64,000 nt of DNA, taken from positions 1-64,000 of the forward strand of contig NZ_WWEQ01000004.1 in NCBI RefSeq assembly GCF_009857845.1, in the 5' to 3' direction. Below are positions 54,802 through 63,648 of this stretch, piece after piece (the first letter of the stretch is position 1; the number at the start of each line of letters is the position of its first letter). A program made the position numbers and the translations under genes. This DNA is from Brevibacterium rongguiense. Lineage in GTDB: Bacteria > Actinomycetota > Actinomycetes > Actinomycetales > Brevibacteriaceae. The notes under the pieces were generated by a model. It was not told the origin of the DNA and searched no databases. It saw nothing but the letters and a program-made list of their open reading frames with translations.

Positions 54802-55213
54802 GATCATTCCTTTCATGGGGCCCCCGAATGGGGCCTCGGCACAACCGAACCTACCTTGTGCTCAACGGCTCCGACCAGGTCGTTTCGTGATATTTCCCTA
54901 AAAGACAGCTGAACGAACGGCGCGCGCGCAATCAGCAAGGGGTCTTGGCGCTCTGCCGGGGGAGTCACAGTCCCTGGGCGAGGAACGGCCAGCGGGTAAG
55001 TGGGCGGGTCAGCCGCCCGATCTGGGTGCTCGGTCCGGCAGCCTGGTCCGGCTGCTCGGCGGGCGTGTGTGGCCGCCCGGTGTGCGGTCTTGATGCCGTA
55101 CTCGCTAGACTTGGCGAGCCGTTGGTCCAGTGCCGGCACCGTGCTCCTCGCGGAGGCGGTCGGCGCGCACAGCGGCATGTCGTGGCAGGCAGACGAGTCC
55201 GAGGGGAGGCGCC
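54802..55213. promoter_or_regulatory. 412-bp divergent region DUF2382/smpB
   Basis: For the minus-strand gene TAGGTT (complement of 54848-54853) is a likely -10, followed by a GGCCCC hairpin in the leader. For smpB, TAGACT at 55106-55111 is the best -10. The middle is moderately AT-rich (54885-54925) without an open frame I can support. Confidence 0.45.
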
Positions 55214-55711
55214 ATGGCGAAGAGCAAGAAGAAGATCGAGGAGCAGCGCACCTCGAAGAAGGTCATCGCGCGCAACCGCCGGGCGCGGTACGACTACCAC
55301 ATCGAGGACACCTACGAGGCCGGGCTCGCGCTCACGGGCACGGAGGTCAAGTCGCTGCGCGAGGGGCGTGCCTCGCTCACCGACGGTTTCGGGCTCATCT
55401 TCCAGAACGAGGCCTGGCTCGAGGGTGTTTACATCCCCGAGTACCTGCAGGGCACTTGGACGAACCACGCCGCCCGACGCAGGCGGAAGATGCTGCTGCA
55501 CCGCGATGAGATCCTGCGCATCTCCCAGAAGCTCAAGGAATCCGGCCGCACGCTCATCCCGCTGGAGCTCTACTTCGACGGTTCGCGTGCGAAGGTCGAG
55601 ATGGCCGTGGCCCGCGGCAAGAAGGACTGGGACAAGCGCCAGGCCCTGCGCGAGAAGCAGGATGCCCGCGAGGCGCAGCGCGCCATGTCGCTGCGCCGCA
55701 ACATGGACTGA
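55214..55711 (+). CDS. smpB: tmRNA-binding protein SmpB
   Basis: 165 residues; with tmRNA it rescues stalled ribosomes. NRRARYDYHIEDTYEAGLALTGTEVKSLREG is the start of the beta barrel, GTWTNHAARRRRKMLLH the RNA-binding part, and KKDWDKRQALREK the C-terminal helix that reads the empty decoding site. ATG 55214 follows GGGAGGC. The tmRNA gene is 410 bp downstream. Confidence 0.95.
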   Translation: MAKSKKKIEEQRTSKKVIARNRRARYDYHIEDTYEAGLALTGTEVKSLREGRASLTDGFGLIFQNEAWLEGVYIPEYLQGTWTNHAARRRRKMLLHRDEILRISQKLKESGRTLIPLELYFDGSRAKVEMAVARGKKDWDKRQALREKQDAREAQRAMSLRRNMD

Positions 55712-56120
55712 TCCTCCTCGCCGCAGCCGGCCCCAGCATGTGCCCGCGGCTGTGCTGCCCGCCTGCGTATCGAGCGCACAGGGCGGGCTGTGGAAAAGCG
55801 GTGCACAACTCGTGGCAGGTCCCTGGTCGCGATGCGGTACCACAGCGAGGCTGCGCACGCCCATTCGCCGCTGACCTGGGACGATGCGGATTTCTCCGCA
55901 GCCGTGTGGAAAAACCGGCGCGCCTGTGGAAGAAGCTGTGTACAAGTGCCGCCTGCCGCGCCAGCCCGCGGGAGACTGGGCCGATGCCATCGCCGGGGAA
56001 TAGCGGTGGACCGAGCGCCGTTGTGCGGGGTACAGTAAAGGGCCTCTCCTTCGATGGCACGTTCGGTCTCACAGTGACGGCGGGCCCGCGGAGAAGGGGC
56101 AGTGTTTGAAAACTGCATAC
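55712..56120 (+). promoter_or_regulatory. Region with DnaA-box-like sites and ssrA promoter
   Basis: Five same-orientation sites resemble the DnaA box TGTGGACAA: 55789-55797 (TGTGGAAAA), 55800-55808 (GGTGCACAA), 55905-55913 (TGTGGAAAA), 55925-55933 (TGTGGAAGA) and 55937-55945 (TGTGTACAA). TACAGT at 56031-56036 is a likely -10 for a tmRNA precursor about 80 nt longer than the mature 5' end. No gene seen. Confidence 0.5.
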
Positions 56121-56504
56121 GGGGATGATCGGTTTCGACGTTGGACAACGCGTCGGGAGAAGCGGGTCGAGAATGCAGAGTCATCTCGTTAATGTCCTCT
56201 GCAAAAAATAGGTGCTAAGTCTAACAACCGCACCGAGTTCGCCCTCGCCGCCTGATAACAGGCATTCAACAGCGAGCTGCGACTCCGTCAGCCTAGAGTT
56301 GCTTTCACTCTAGTCACTGGCGTCAGCGAGAAAGCCACTGCTGTCGGCACATGTTGGGGGTGCCGACGGGACTTCTACTCAACTCCGTCCGCTGGTCTAC
56401 GTGTTCGTGCGATGACCAGGACCTAAGAAGCTGCTTCACGAACTGCACCCGGAGAATGCCCGGCAACTTGCCGACGGACGCGGGTTCGATTCCCGCCATC
56501 TCCA
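56121..56504 (+). ncRNA. ssrA: tmRNA (transfer-messenger RNA)
   Basis: The 5' end GGGGATG pairs with CATCTCC at 56497-56503 to form the acceptor stem, with A56504 as discriminator; CCA is not encoded. The T arm GCGGGTTCGATTCCCGC is at the 3' end. The tag frame begins at GCT 56214 and reads AKSNNRTEFALAA, ending at TGA then TAA (56253-56258), the typical ALAA end. The total of about 384 nt is a normal one-piece length. Confidence 0.95.
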
Positions 56505-56510
56505 CGTATG

Positions 56511-56551
56511 AGCCCCCGCAGGCCGCGCACACGCGGCCTGCGGGGGCTTTT
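56511..56551 (+). terminator. Intrinsic terminator of ssrA
   Basis: AGCCCCCGCAGGCCGCG (56511-56527) pairs perfectly with 56532-56548, loop CACA, followed by TTTT. This is the only hairpin in the window with a clear T tract. Confidence 0.92.
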
Positions 56552-56708
56552 CCTGTGCCCGCGCCGCTTGCGCTCTGCAGACCTGCGCCTGCGGTGTTCG
56601 AGACTGCGTCGCGCCTTGGCTGGGGTTCGCCTGCCGCTCTGGGGTCTGCGCGCGCTGGGCGGGGTTGCACCGCGCCGGGCGCTGCCCACCCTGCACCGGG
56701 CAGAGCGA

Positions 56709-56747
56709 AGGGGCGGCTGGCCTGTTGCCCGTGGGCCAGCCGCCCCT
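56709..56747 (-). terminator. 14-bp hairpin after the alcohol dehydrogenase gene
   Basis: AGGGGCGGCTGGCC (56709-56722) pairs with GGCCAGCCGCCCCT (56734-56747), 52 bp past the stop of the minus-strand gene. Confidence 0.7.
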
Positions 56748-56798
56748 CCGCGATCGGGGCGACGTCTGCGGCGCTGACGCGCCGGAGGCACTGCGCGC

Positions 56799-57911
56799 TC
56801 AGTCCTCGAAGAGGATGACCTGGCGGACGGCTTCGCCGTCCGCGAGGGTGTCGAGCGCCTCGTTGATGTCGGTGATTACGATTGTACTGGATATTAATTC
56901 GGCTATGGGAAGGCCCCTATCCCGCCACAGTCGTTCGTACGTGGGGATGTCCTTCGCGGGCACAGCAGAGCCCAGATACGAGCCCACCACGGTGCGCGCC
57001 TCGGCCGTCAGCGTCAGGGGAGTGAGCGTCGACTCCGCCTGGGGCGCGGGCAGTCCCACCGTGACCGTGGTGCCGCCCACCGCGGTGGCCGCGAACGCCG
57101 TCTCGAAGGCGCGCGGGTGGCCTGCGGCCTCGATGACGACGGGTGCGCGCACGCCCTGCTCGGCGACCTCGTCTGGGGTGTAGACCTCGTCGGCGCCCAG
57201 CTCGAGCGCCCGGTCGAGCTTCGCGCGATTCGCGTCGACGCCGATCACCTTGCCGGTGGGCAGGGACACGGCCGTGATGAGCGCGGCCATGCCCACGCCC
57301 CCCAGGCCCACGATCATGACGTCGTCGTCCTCGCCCGGCTTGCCCGCGTTGATGACGGCGCCGCCGCCGGTGAGCACCGCGCAGCCCAGCACGGCTGCGA
57401 TCTCCGGCGGCACATCGTCGCCCACGGGCACCACGGAGCTGCGGTGGAGGACGGCGTGGTCGGCGAAGCCGGAGACCCCCAGATGGTGGAGCACCGTCTC
57501 GGACCCGCGGTGCAGCCGCACGTGGTCGCCCACCAGGGTCCCCGCGTTGTTCGTCGCGGTACCGGGAGTGCAGGGCAGCTTGCCGTTCGTCCGGCAGTTC
57601 GCGCACTCACCGCAGCGCGGCAGGAACACGGTGCTCACCTGCTGGCCGACCTCGATGTCGTCGACGTTGGCGCCCACCTTCTCCACGATGCCCGAGGCCT
57701 CGTGGCCGAGCAGCATGGGCATGGGGCGCGGCCGGTTGCCGTCGACCACCGAGAGGTCCGAATGGCACAGGCCCGCCGCGCGCACCCGGATCAGGACCTC
57801 GTCCGGCCCGGGATCGTCGAGGGTGAGCGTCTGCAGTTTCAGCGGCCGGCTCTGGGCGTAGGGCCGCTGCGCCGTGCCGACCTCTTCGAGGACGGCGCCT
57901 GTGATCTCCAT
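56799..57911 (-). CDS. Zinc-dependent NAD(P)+ alcohol dehydrogenase
   Basis: 370 residues of the medium-chain zinc dehydrogenase superfamily (class III-like). Catalytic zinc ligands are in AAGLCHSDLS and LGHEASG; the structural zinc cysteines in CGECANCRTNGKLPC; the cofactor loop is VGLGGVGMAAL, followed by IGVDANRAK, where the Asp favours NAD. GGAGAG precedes ATG. Near the C-terminus (codons 336-344) a short patch uses very rare codons (ATA, TTA, ATA, AGT, ACA, GTA) although the protein remains family-like. Substrate unknown. Confidence 0.9.
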   Translation of the reverse strand: MEITGAVLEEVGTAQRPYAQSRPLKLQTLTLDDPGPDEVLIRVRAAGLCHSDLSVVDGNRPRPMPMLLGHEASGIVEKVGANVDDIEVGQQVSTVFLPRCGECANCRTNGKLPCTPGTATNNAGTLVGDHVRLHRGSETVLHHLGVSGFADHAVLHRSSVVPVGDDVPPEIAAVLGCAVLTGGGAVINAGKPGEDDDVMIVGLGGVGMAALITAVSLPTGKVIGVDANRAKLDRALELGADEVYTPDEVAEQGVRAPVVIEAAGHPRAFETAFAATAVGGTTVTVGLPAPQAESTLTPLTLTAEARTVVGSYLGSAVPAKDIPTYERLWRDRGLPIAELISSTIVITDINEALDTLADGEAVRQVILFED

Positions 57912-58122
57912 GTCTCTCCTTCACGGCCCGAACCCGCTCACACCGGGGTCGATGCGGGGGAGCGGCGCCACTGCCGCTCAGCGTAGTCGCACAGCTGAGT
58001 GGAACGCCGGGCCGCCGCCGCCGAGGCGCGCACCGGGCGCGCGCCTCCACCGACACGGTCGGCGCTGTGCCTCCGCCCGCTGCCGAGGCGCACACAGGAT
58101 GCGCTTGGGCGGGCGGGCCTGC

Positions 58123-58905
58123 TCAGCCGTTCGTGGTCGTCGTGTAGCTGTGCACGCGGGTGCGGCTGTTGGCGTTCGCTGCCGCCACGCAGGCCCAGAT
58201 GATGCAGATGGGCTCCGTGACGAACAGCGAGACACCCCACGTGAAGAGCGCCGCCACCACGCTGACGATGAGCATGACGATCGCTCCGGCGACCGTCGAG
58301 TAGAACATGCCGAGCGGTCCGAAGAAGAAGCTGAGCACGAACGCGAGGCCCACGCTCTTGGGCTGCTGGACGACCGTCGTGTGGGTGGTGTGCTGCGCCG
58401 GTGCGGGCCCCGGCGCCGGGGCCATGGCGGTGCTGGGCTGCTGCGAGGGCGGCATTCCCGCCGGCTGCTGGTAGGGCTGCATGGCGTGCGCCCCGGCCGG
58501 CTCGGAACCGTACCGCGGGGCCGAGCCGTACCCGGGCTGGGAGCCGTACTGCGGTGCAGAGCCGTACTGCGGGGCCGAGCCATAGCCCGGCTGTGACCCA
58601 TACTGCGGGGCCGAGCCGTAACCCGGCTGCGACCCATACTGCGGTGCGGAGCCGTAACCCTGTTGCGACCCATGCTGCGGGGCCGATCCATGGCCGGGCT
58701 GGGAACCGTACTGCGGCTGCGAGCCGTACGACTGCGCACCGGCGGAGGGGCCGAACTGCGGCACCGAGCCGTACTGCGGGGCCGCACCGCTCTGCGGCGC
58801 GGAACCCTGCTGCCCCTCGGGGCCGGGCTGCGCCTGGGAGCCGTACTGTGCGCCGCCCTCCGAGGAGGGGTCGCCGGGCTGCTGTGGGGGATTCTGCTGG
58901 GACAT
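58123..58905 (-). CDS. Membrane protein with Tyr/Gly/Gln repeat N-terminus (DUF4190/TM2-like)
   Basis: 260 residues. Residues 1-165 are a low-complexity domain with imperfect QYGSQPGYGSAP repeats (12 residues, 36 bp; about 58525-58740). Residues about 185-255 hold two helices, SVGLAFVLSFFFGPLGMFYS and the GAIVMLIVSVVAALFTWGVSLF segment, ending with ICIIWACVAAANAN, like TM2/DUF4190 proteins. The repeat part should lie in the cytoplasm and be disordered. AGGAG precedes ATG 58905. Function unknown. Confidence 0.78.
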   Translation of the reverse strand: MSQQNPPQQPGDPSSEGGAQYGSQAQPGPEGQQGSAPQSGAAPQYGSVPQFGPSAGAQSYGSQPQYGSQPGHGSAPQHGSQQGYGSAPQYGSQPGYGSAPQYGSQPGYGSAPQYGSAPQYGSQPGYGSAPRYGSEPAGAHAMQPYQQPAGMPPSQQPSTAMAPAPGPAPAQHTTHTTVVQQPKSVGLAFVLSFFFGPLGMFYSTVAGAIVMLIVSVVAALFTWGVSLFVTEPICIIWACVAAANANSRTRVHSYTTTTNG

Positions 58906-59215
58906 CTCGCTCCTCAATGCGCTGGGGCCGCCGGTGACGGCCGGCCCGGCCGCATCGGTATGGGTCCCCAGCCTATGACAACCATCACAGCTCGCACACC
59001 GGGCGGTCGCACCGTGCCCTCGCGCCGCCGCAGAATCCAGCCGGCCCACCGCTTCACCGGTCTGCCATTCGGTGGCCCTCGGATCGCAGCCCCCCGGGCC
59101 GATCGCGCCATCGGATCGCAGTGCCGGATCGCTGCGCCCGGCCGCACTTGCGCGCTCGCCTCCATCGCCGGACACCGCCAGGGGATCGCTCGCTGCCTTC
59201 GCTAGCATGGTCGTC
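58906..59215. promoter_or_regulatory. 310-bp divergent intergenic region
   Basis: TAGGCT on the minus strand (complement of 58970-58975) is a likely -10 for the repeat membrane protein, and TAGCAT at 59203-59208 lies 7 nt before ATG 59216 as a leaderless promoter for the hexosaminidase. No gene seen between. Confidence 0.5.
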
Positions 59216-60817
59216 ATGCGCCTCGTCACCCTCCCCGCGCTCGCGGCGGCCACGGTCCTCGCACTCTCCGGCTGCACGAACCCTGCTGGCCAGGACGCCG
59301 GTGAGAGCGGCGCGGCGCCCACGGGCTCCGCGGCCGCGAGCACCCCCGCGGCCGACTCCACGGCCAGTGGAGCTCCGGGCGCCGTCAGCGCCGAGGACCG
59401 CCAGCGGGCAAGCGACATCGTCGCGAAGATGGACGACGACGAGCTCGCCGGGTCCGTCATCATGGCCGACTACCAGGGCACCGACTCCGCCGCGGGCGCG
59501 AAGCTCGTAAAGGACAACCACCTGGCCGGCATCATCGTCATGGGCTACAACCTCTCGCAGTCGCCCACGGCCGACGAGGTGAAGAAGACGACGGGCGCCC
59601 TGCGCGAAGCCGCGGGGGACCGCGGCTGGGCCACCGCGATCAACGTCGACCAGGAGGGCGGACCCGTCGCGCGGCTGGGCGATGCCGCCACCCGCTTCCC
59701 GCCCCTCATGGCGGCCGGCGCCGCCGACAAGCCGAAGATCACGCAGGCCGCCACCCGGGCCCAGGGCGCCGAACTGCGCGACCTGGGCTTCACCGCCGAC
59801 TTCGCACCGGACGCCGACGTCACGATCGGCAAGCGCGACGCCGCCATCAACGTGCGCTCCGCCGGCTCCTCGCCGGCGCTCGTCGCCCGCACGGCCGCTG
59901 CCGCCGTGCACGGCTACACGGCCGGCGGCATCGCCTCCTCGGCCAAGCACTACCCCGGCCACGGGGCACTCGAGACGGACTCCCACAAGTCCCTGCCCAC
60001 CTCCAAGAAGTCACTCGCGCAGATGAAGCAGCGCGACCTCGTGCCCTTCCGCGCCACGACGAAGGCCGGGGCGCCCATGGTCCTCGTCGGCCACATCGGA
60101 CTGCCGGGCAGCGGGACGGCTCCGGCCTCGCTCAACCCCAAGGTCTACGCCTCGCTGCGCAAGGACACCGGCTTCGACGGGGTGGCGGTCACCGACGCGC
60201 TCAACATGGGCGCGATCAGCGAATCCCCCGGCCAGGAGACCGTCAAGGCGATCAGGGCCGGTGCCGACCTCGCCCTCATGCCGCCCGACCCCGCGGCCGC
60301 CGTGCGGGCCGTGCGCACCGCGCTGGGCAGCGGTGACCTGACCAAGGCGCGGGTGACCCAGGCCGCCGAGCGCGTCGTGGCCATGCAGCTGTGGCAGCAG
60401 CGCGCCTCGGCCGCGGCCCAGGCGCACCCGGCCGAGGGCGACAAGGCCTTCACCGACCTCGCCGATGCCTCGCTGACCGTGCTCAAGGGGACGTGCCGGG
60501 TGAAGAGGCCCGCCGCCGCGATCTCCGTCTCCGGCGGCGAGGAGGCGGCCCGGACCGCGCTGCTCAAGGCGGCCGAGGACGAGGGCCTGCGCACCGGCTC
60601 CGGCACCACCGTGAGCCTGTCCCCGCAGGGCAGCGCCCAGGTGGTGGTGGGCACCGGCGGGCCGTGGCGCGTCGCAGGCGCGAGCGCGCAGACCGTCCTC
60701 AACACCTACTCCGACAACCCGCACGCCATGCGGGCCGTCGCGAAGTACCTTGCCGGCACGCTCACCGCGGGCGCGAAGGCGCCGGTGAAGACGGCCGGAT
60801 CCCCGCCCGCCTGCTGA
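59216..60817 (+). CDS. GH3 beta-N-acetylhexosaminidase lipoprotein (NagZ-like)
   Basis: A 533-residue lipoprotein (lipobox LSGC, Cys20). The GH3 domain (about 60-390) has VDQEGGPVARL, the catalytic His/Asp loop SSAKHYPGHGALETDSHKSLP and the nucleophile Asp in GVAVTDALNMGAI. The last 130 residues are a C-terminal alpha/beta domain. NagZ enzymes remove GlcNAc from peptidoglycan fragments; surface-anchored forms are common in Gram-positives. The ATG at 59216 is chosen over 59207 because of the -10 hexamer. Confidence 0.9.
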   Translation: MRLVTLPALAAATVLALSGCTNPAGQDAGESGAAPTGSAAASTPAADSTASGAPGAVSAEDRQRASDIVAKMDDDELAGSVIMADYQGTDSAAGAKLVKDNHLAGIIVMGYNLSQSPTADEVKKTTGALREAAGDRGWATAINVDQEGGPVARLGDAATRFPPLMAAGAADKPKITQAATRAQGAELRDLGFTADFAPDADVTIGKRDAAINVRSAGSSPALVARTAAAAVHGYTAGGIASSAKHYPGHGALETDSHKSLPTSKKSLAQMKQRDLVPFRATTKAGAPMVLVGHIGLPGSGTAPASLNPKVYASLRKDTGFDGVAVTDALNMGAISESPGQETVKAIRAGADLALMPPDPAAAVRAVRTALGSGDLTKARVTQAAERVVAMQLWQQRASAAAQAHPAEGDKAFTDLADASLTVLKGTCRVKRPAAAISVSGGEEAARTALLKAAEDEGLRTGSGTTVSLSPQGSAQVVVGTGGPWRVAGASAQTVLNTYSDNPHAMRAVAKYLAGTLTAGAKAPVKTAGSPPAC

Positions 60818-60910
60818 GCGCCGGCCCGGGCCACCCGCACCCTTCCGCCCCCACCCCCACGGCCACTCGCACCCCACAGCCACCCGCACCCCCACCGAAC
60901 AGGAGTCCCC

Positions 60911-61963
60911 ATGTACGACGTCTTCGACGGCCACAACGACCTCCCCTGGCACCTGCGGGAGCGGCACGGGAGCTCGATCGAGCGCCTCGACGACCCCACA
61001 GTCTCCCCGTTCACCACGCTGCCCCAGCTGCGTGAGGGGGGCGTCGCCGCGCAGTTCTGGTCCGTCTTCGTCCACAGCGACGTCTCCGGCCCCGCGGCCG
61101 TGACGGCCACGCTCGAGCAGATCGACTTGGTCCACCGCCTCATCGCGGCCAACCCGGAGGCGCTCGGCTTCGCCCCCACCGCCGCGCAGGTCCGCACCGT
61201 CGCCGCGAGCGGGCGCACCGCCTCGCTCATGGGAGTCGAGGGCGGCCAGCAGATCGACGGCTCCCTGGCCGTGCTGCGCGACTATGCGCGCCTGGGCGCG
61301 CGCTACATGACGCTCACCTGGTCGACGACGCACGAGTGGGCCGACTCGGCCACCGATGCACCCCGCCACGGCGGCCTCGCGCCGTTCGGCCGGGAGGTCG
61401 TTGAGGAGATGAACCGGATCGGCATGATCGTCGACCTCTCGCACGTGGCCCCCAGCGTCATGCACCAGGCGCTCGATCTCACGACCCAGCCCGTCGTCTT
61501 CAGCCACTCGTGCGCTGCGGAGCTCAACCCCCACCCGCGCAACGTGCCCACGGACGTCATCGACCGGCTGCCGGACAACGGCGGCGTCCTCATGATCACG
61601 TTCGTCCCCTCGTTCGTCACCGACGAGCGCCGCCGCTGGGTGGAGGCGGGGGAGCACGGCACCCCGCCCCAGGTCACCGTCGCCGACGTCGCCGACCACT
61701 GCGACTTCGTCCGCGAGCGGATCGGCGCGCAGTACGTGGGCCTGGGCTCCGACCTGTGCGGCACCGACTCGATGCCCGAGGGCCTCGACTCCGCGGCCGG
61801 CTACCCCGCCCTCTTCGAGGAGCTCGCCCGCCGCGGCTGGAGCGACGCGGAGCTGCGCGGGCTCGGGTTCGACAACGTCCTGCGCGTCCTCGAGGCCAAC
61901 GACGCCGCGTACACGGCAACGGTGGGCGCCGACCTGCTGGACCGGAAGGAGGGCAGCCGATGA
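60911..61963 (+). CDS. M19 membrane-dipeptidase family protein
   Basis: A 350-residue zinc dipeptidase (renal dipeptidase-like) without signal peptide, so likely cytoplasmic. Zinc ligands: His/Asp in DGHNDLPW, the Glu in VEGGQQID, His in DLSHV and FSHSC. GLGSDLCGTD is near the end. The family cleaves dipeptides, often with a D-residue or beta-lactam ring. AGGAG precedes ATG; stop overlaps the next start by 4 nt. Confidence 0.9.
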   Translation: MYDVFDGHNDLPWHLRERHGSSIERLDDPTVSPFTTLPQLREGGVAAQFWSVFVHSDVSGPAAVTATLEQIDLVHRLIAANPEALGFAPTAAQVRTVAASGRTASLMGVEGGQQIDGSLAVLRDYARLGARYMTLTWSTTHEWADSATDAPRHGGLAPFGREVVEEMNRIGMIVDLSHVAPSVMHQALDLTTQPVVFSHSCAAELNPHPRNVPTDVIDRLPDNGGVLMITFVPSFVTDERRRWVEAGEHGTPPQVTVADVADHCDFVRERIGAQYVGLGSDLCGTDSMPEGLDSAAGYPALFEELARRGWSDAELRGLGFDNVLRVLEANDAAYTATVGADLLDRKEGSR

Positions 61964-62667
61964 GCCGCGTCCTCATCATCGTCAACGACATCGAGTCCGG
62001 TCCCGGCCGCCTCACCCGGTGGCTCGTCGAGGAGGACCTCGAGTTCGACCTGCGCATCGGCAGCCACGGAGCACTGCCCACCCCGGAGGCGCTGGCCGAC
62101 TACGCCGGGCTCATCATGCTGGGCGGCGGGCTCATGCCCGATGAGACCGACCGGGCGCCCTGGCTGCGCGAGGAGGCCGCGCTGGTCCGCACGGCCCTGG
62201 ACTCCGGCCTGCCGCAGCTGGGCATCTGCCTCGGCGGCCAGCTCATCGCCCACGTGGGCGGGGGGCGCGTCGCGGCCCAGACAGGGGCCCCGGAGAAGGG
62301 CTCCACGCCCATCGAGCTCAGCGCCGCCGCCCGCGAGGATCGCGTGTTCGCGCAGGTCACACCGTCCACCGCGTTCATCGAAAGCCACGTGGACCGGATC
62401 CTCGAGATCCCGCCCGAGGCCGTGCTGCTGGCCAGCAGCACCCTGTGCGCCAATCAGGCGTTCCGCCTGGGCGAGGCCGCGTGGGGGCTCCAGTTCCACC
62501 CCGAGTCCGGCCCGGACAACGTGCGCCGCTGGGATCCCGCGGGCCTGGCGAAGCTCGGCTTCGACAAGGACGAGCTCATCGCCGCCGCCGATGCCGCGCA
62601 GCCGCAGACCGAGCGCGACGCCCGGGCGCTGCTGGCCGGCTTCGCCGGGGTGATCCGCGGGCGCTGA
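61960..62667 (+). CDS. Class I glutamine amidotransferase-like protein
   Basis: 235 residues with the class I GATase fold: oxyanion region IMLGGGLMPDE, nucleophile Cys in GICLGGQL and the His-Glu pair in LQFHPES. No synthetase domain is attached; it resembles the GuaA-like stand-alone hydrolases that cut gamma-glutamyl bonds. Coupling to the dipeptidase gene suggests peptide or gamma-glutamyl compound breakdown. Confidence 0.87.
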   Translation: MSRVLIIVNDIESGPGRLTRWLVEEDLEFDLRIGSHGALPTPEALADYAGLIMLGGGLMPDETDRAPWLREEAALVRTALDSGLPQLGICLGGQLIAHVGGGRVAAQTGAPEKGSTPIELSAAAREDRVFAQVTPSTAFIESHVDRILEIPPEAVLLASSTLCANQAFRLGEAAWGLQFHPESGPDNVRRWDPAGLAKLGFDKDELIAAADAAQPQTERDARALLAGFAGVIRGR

Positions 62668-62688
62668 CGGGAGCCCGCCGGCGCCAGC

Positions 62689-63648
62689 TCACCAGGGCTT
62701 GGCACTCGAGTCGCCGCCGTCCCGGTCCTGATCCTGGCCCTGCCGGCGCTGGGCGCGCTGGGAGCGCTCCCGCAGGCGCTCGGCGCGCTCGTCGGCCGAG
62801 GCGGTGGAGCCCTGCGCGTCGCCCGCCGGCCGCCGCTGGGCCCCCGAGCGGCCGCCGCGCGTCCCCGTGTCGTCCTGGCCGTCACTGGGTTGTCCGGCGC
62901 CCGCCCCTGTGCCGGACGTCCTGTCCGTGGATGTGCCACTGCCGGATGCGCCGGACGCAGCTGCGCTGTGCCCGGACTTCTTCCCGCCCTGTGCGCCGTC
63001 CTTCTCCGCGGACTTCCGCTGGGCCGCGCGCTGGGCGGCCTCGCGCTCCTCGCGGGCGCGGTGCTCGTCCTCGGCGCGGGTCCGCTCGATCCGCCGACGG
63101 GCCGCGTCGTTGGCGCGCGCAGCGGCGCTGCCGTCCGGGCGGCAGGACCGCGGGGCCTGCGCGAGGATCTCCGTCGCCTCCGAGAGCAGGCGGTGGCGCT
63201 GCGCGCGGTGCGCGGCGGTCGCCGTGTCCGTGTGCTCCGCGCGCTGTTCGAGCACCGCGGCGAGGTTCTGGCGGACGGCGCAGGCGGCGCGCTCGGGAGC
63301 GCGCGCCAGCGCCGTGCGCAAGCGCGCCTCGGCTGCGTCCAGATCGCCGGCCGCCGCGCGGGCGGTGCCGGCATCGAAGGGGCCGCGGTAGCCCCGCAGC
63401 GGGTCAAGGGACGTGTAGGCGTCGGCTCGCGCGGCGGCCGCGGTGTAGTCGCCGGCGCCGTACTGGGCGCAGCTGAGGCCCAGCAGTGCGGCGAGCACCA
63501 GGGCGTAGGCACCGCCGAGGGCGGCGAGCAGGCCGGCCGCCGCCCGCAGGACGCGCAGCGGTGCGGGCCTGCGCGGTTGCCGTGGGCGAGGCGCCGGTTC
63601 GGGTGCGCCCTCGGTGCGCACCGGGCGGGCTGGGGCCGTGGTCGTCAT
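62689..63648 (-). CDS. TPR-like membrane protein of a Bat cluster
   Basis: 319 residues: Pro/Arg-rich start, one helix (about 33-53), a TPR-like part (about 58-150, YTAAAARADAYTSLD, AAGDLDAAEARLRTALARAP), then a long charged, Ala/Arg/Gln- and Gly/Ser-rich disordered tail. Position after a VWA protein matches BatB-BatC type pairs. CAGGAGG precedes ATG 63648, which overlaps the upstream stop by 4 nt. Confidence 0.7.
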   Translation of the reverse strand: MTTTAPARPVRTEGAPEPAPRPRQPRRPAPLRVLRAAAGLLAALGGAYALVLAALLGLSCAQYGAGDYTAAAARADAYTSLDPLRGYRGPFDAGTARAAAGDLDAAEARLRTALARAPERAACAVRQNLAAVLEQRAEHTDTATAAHRAQRHRLLSEATEILAQAPRSCRPDGSAAARANDAARRRIERTRAEDEHRAREEREAAQRAAQRKSAEKDGAQGGKKSGHSAAASGASGSGTSTDRTSGTGAGAGQPSDGQDDTGTRGGRSGAQRRPAGDAQGSTASADERAERLRERSQRAQRRQGQDQDRDGGDSSAKPW

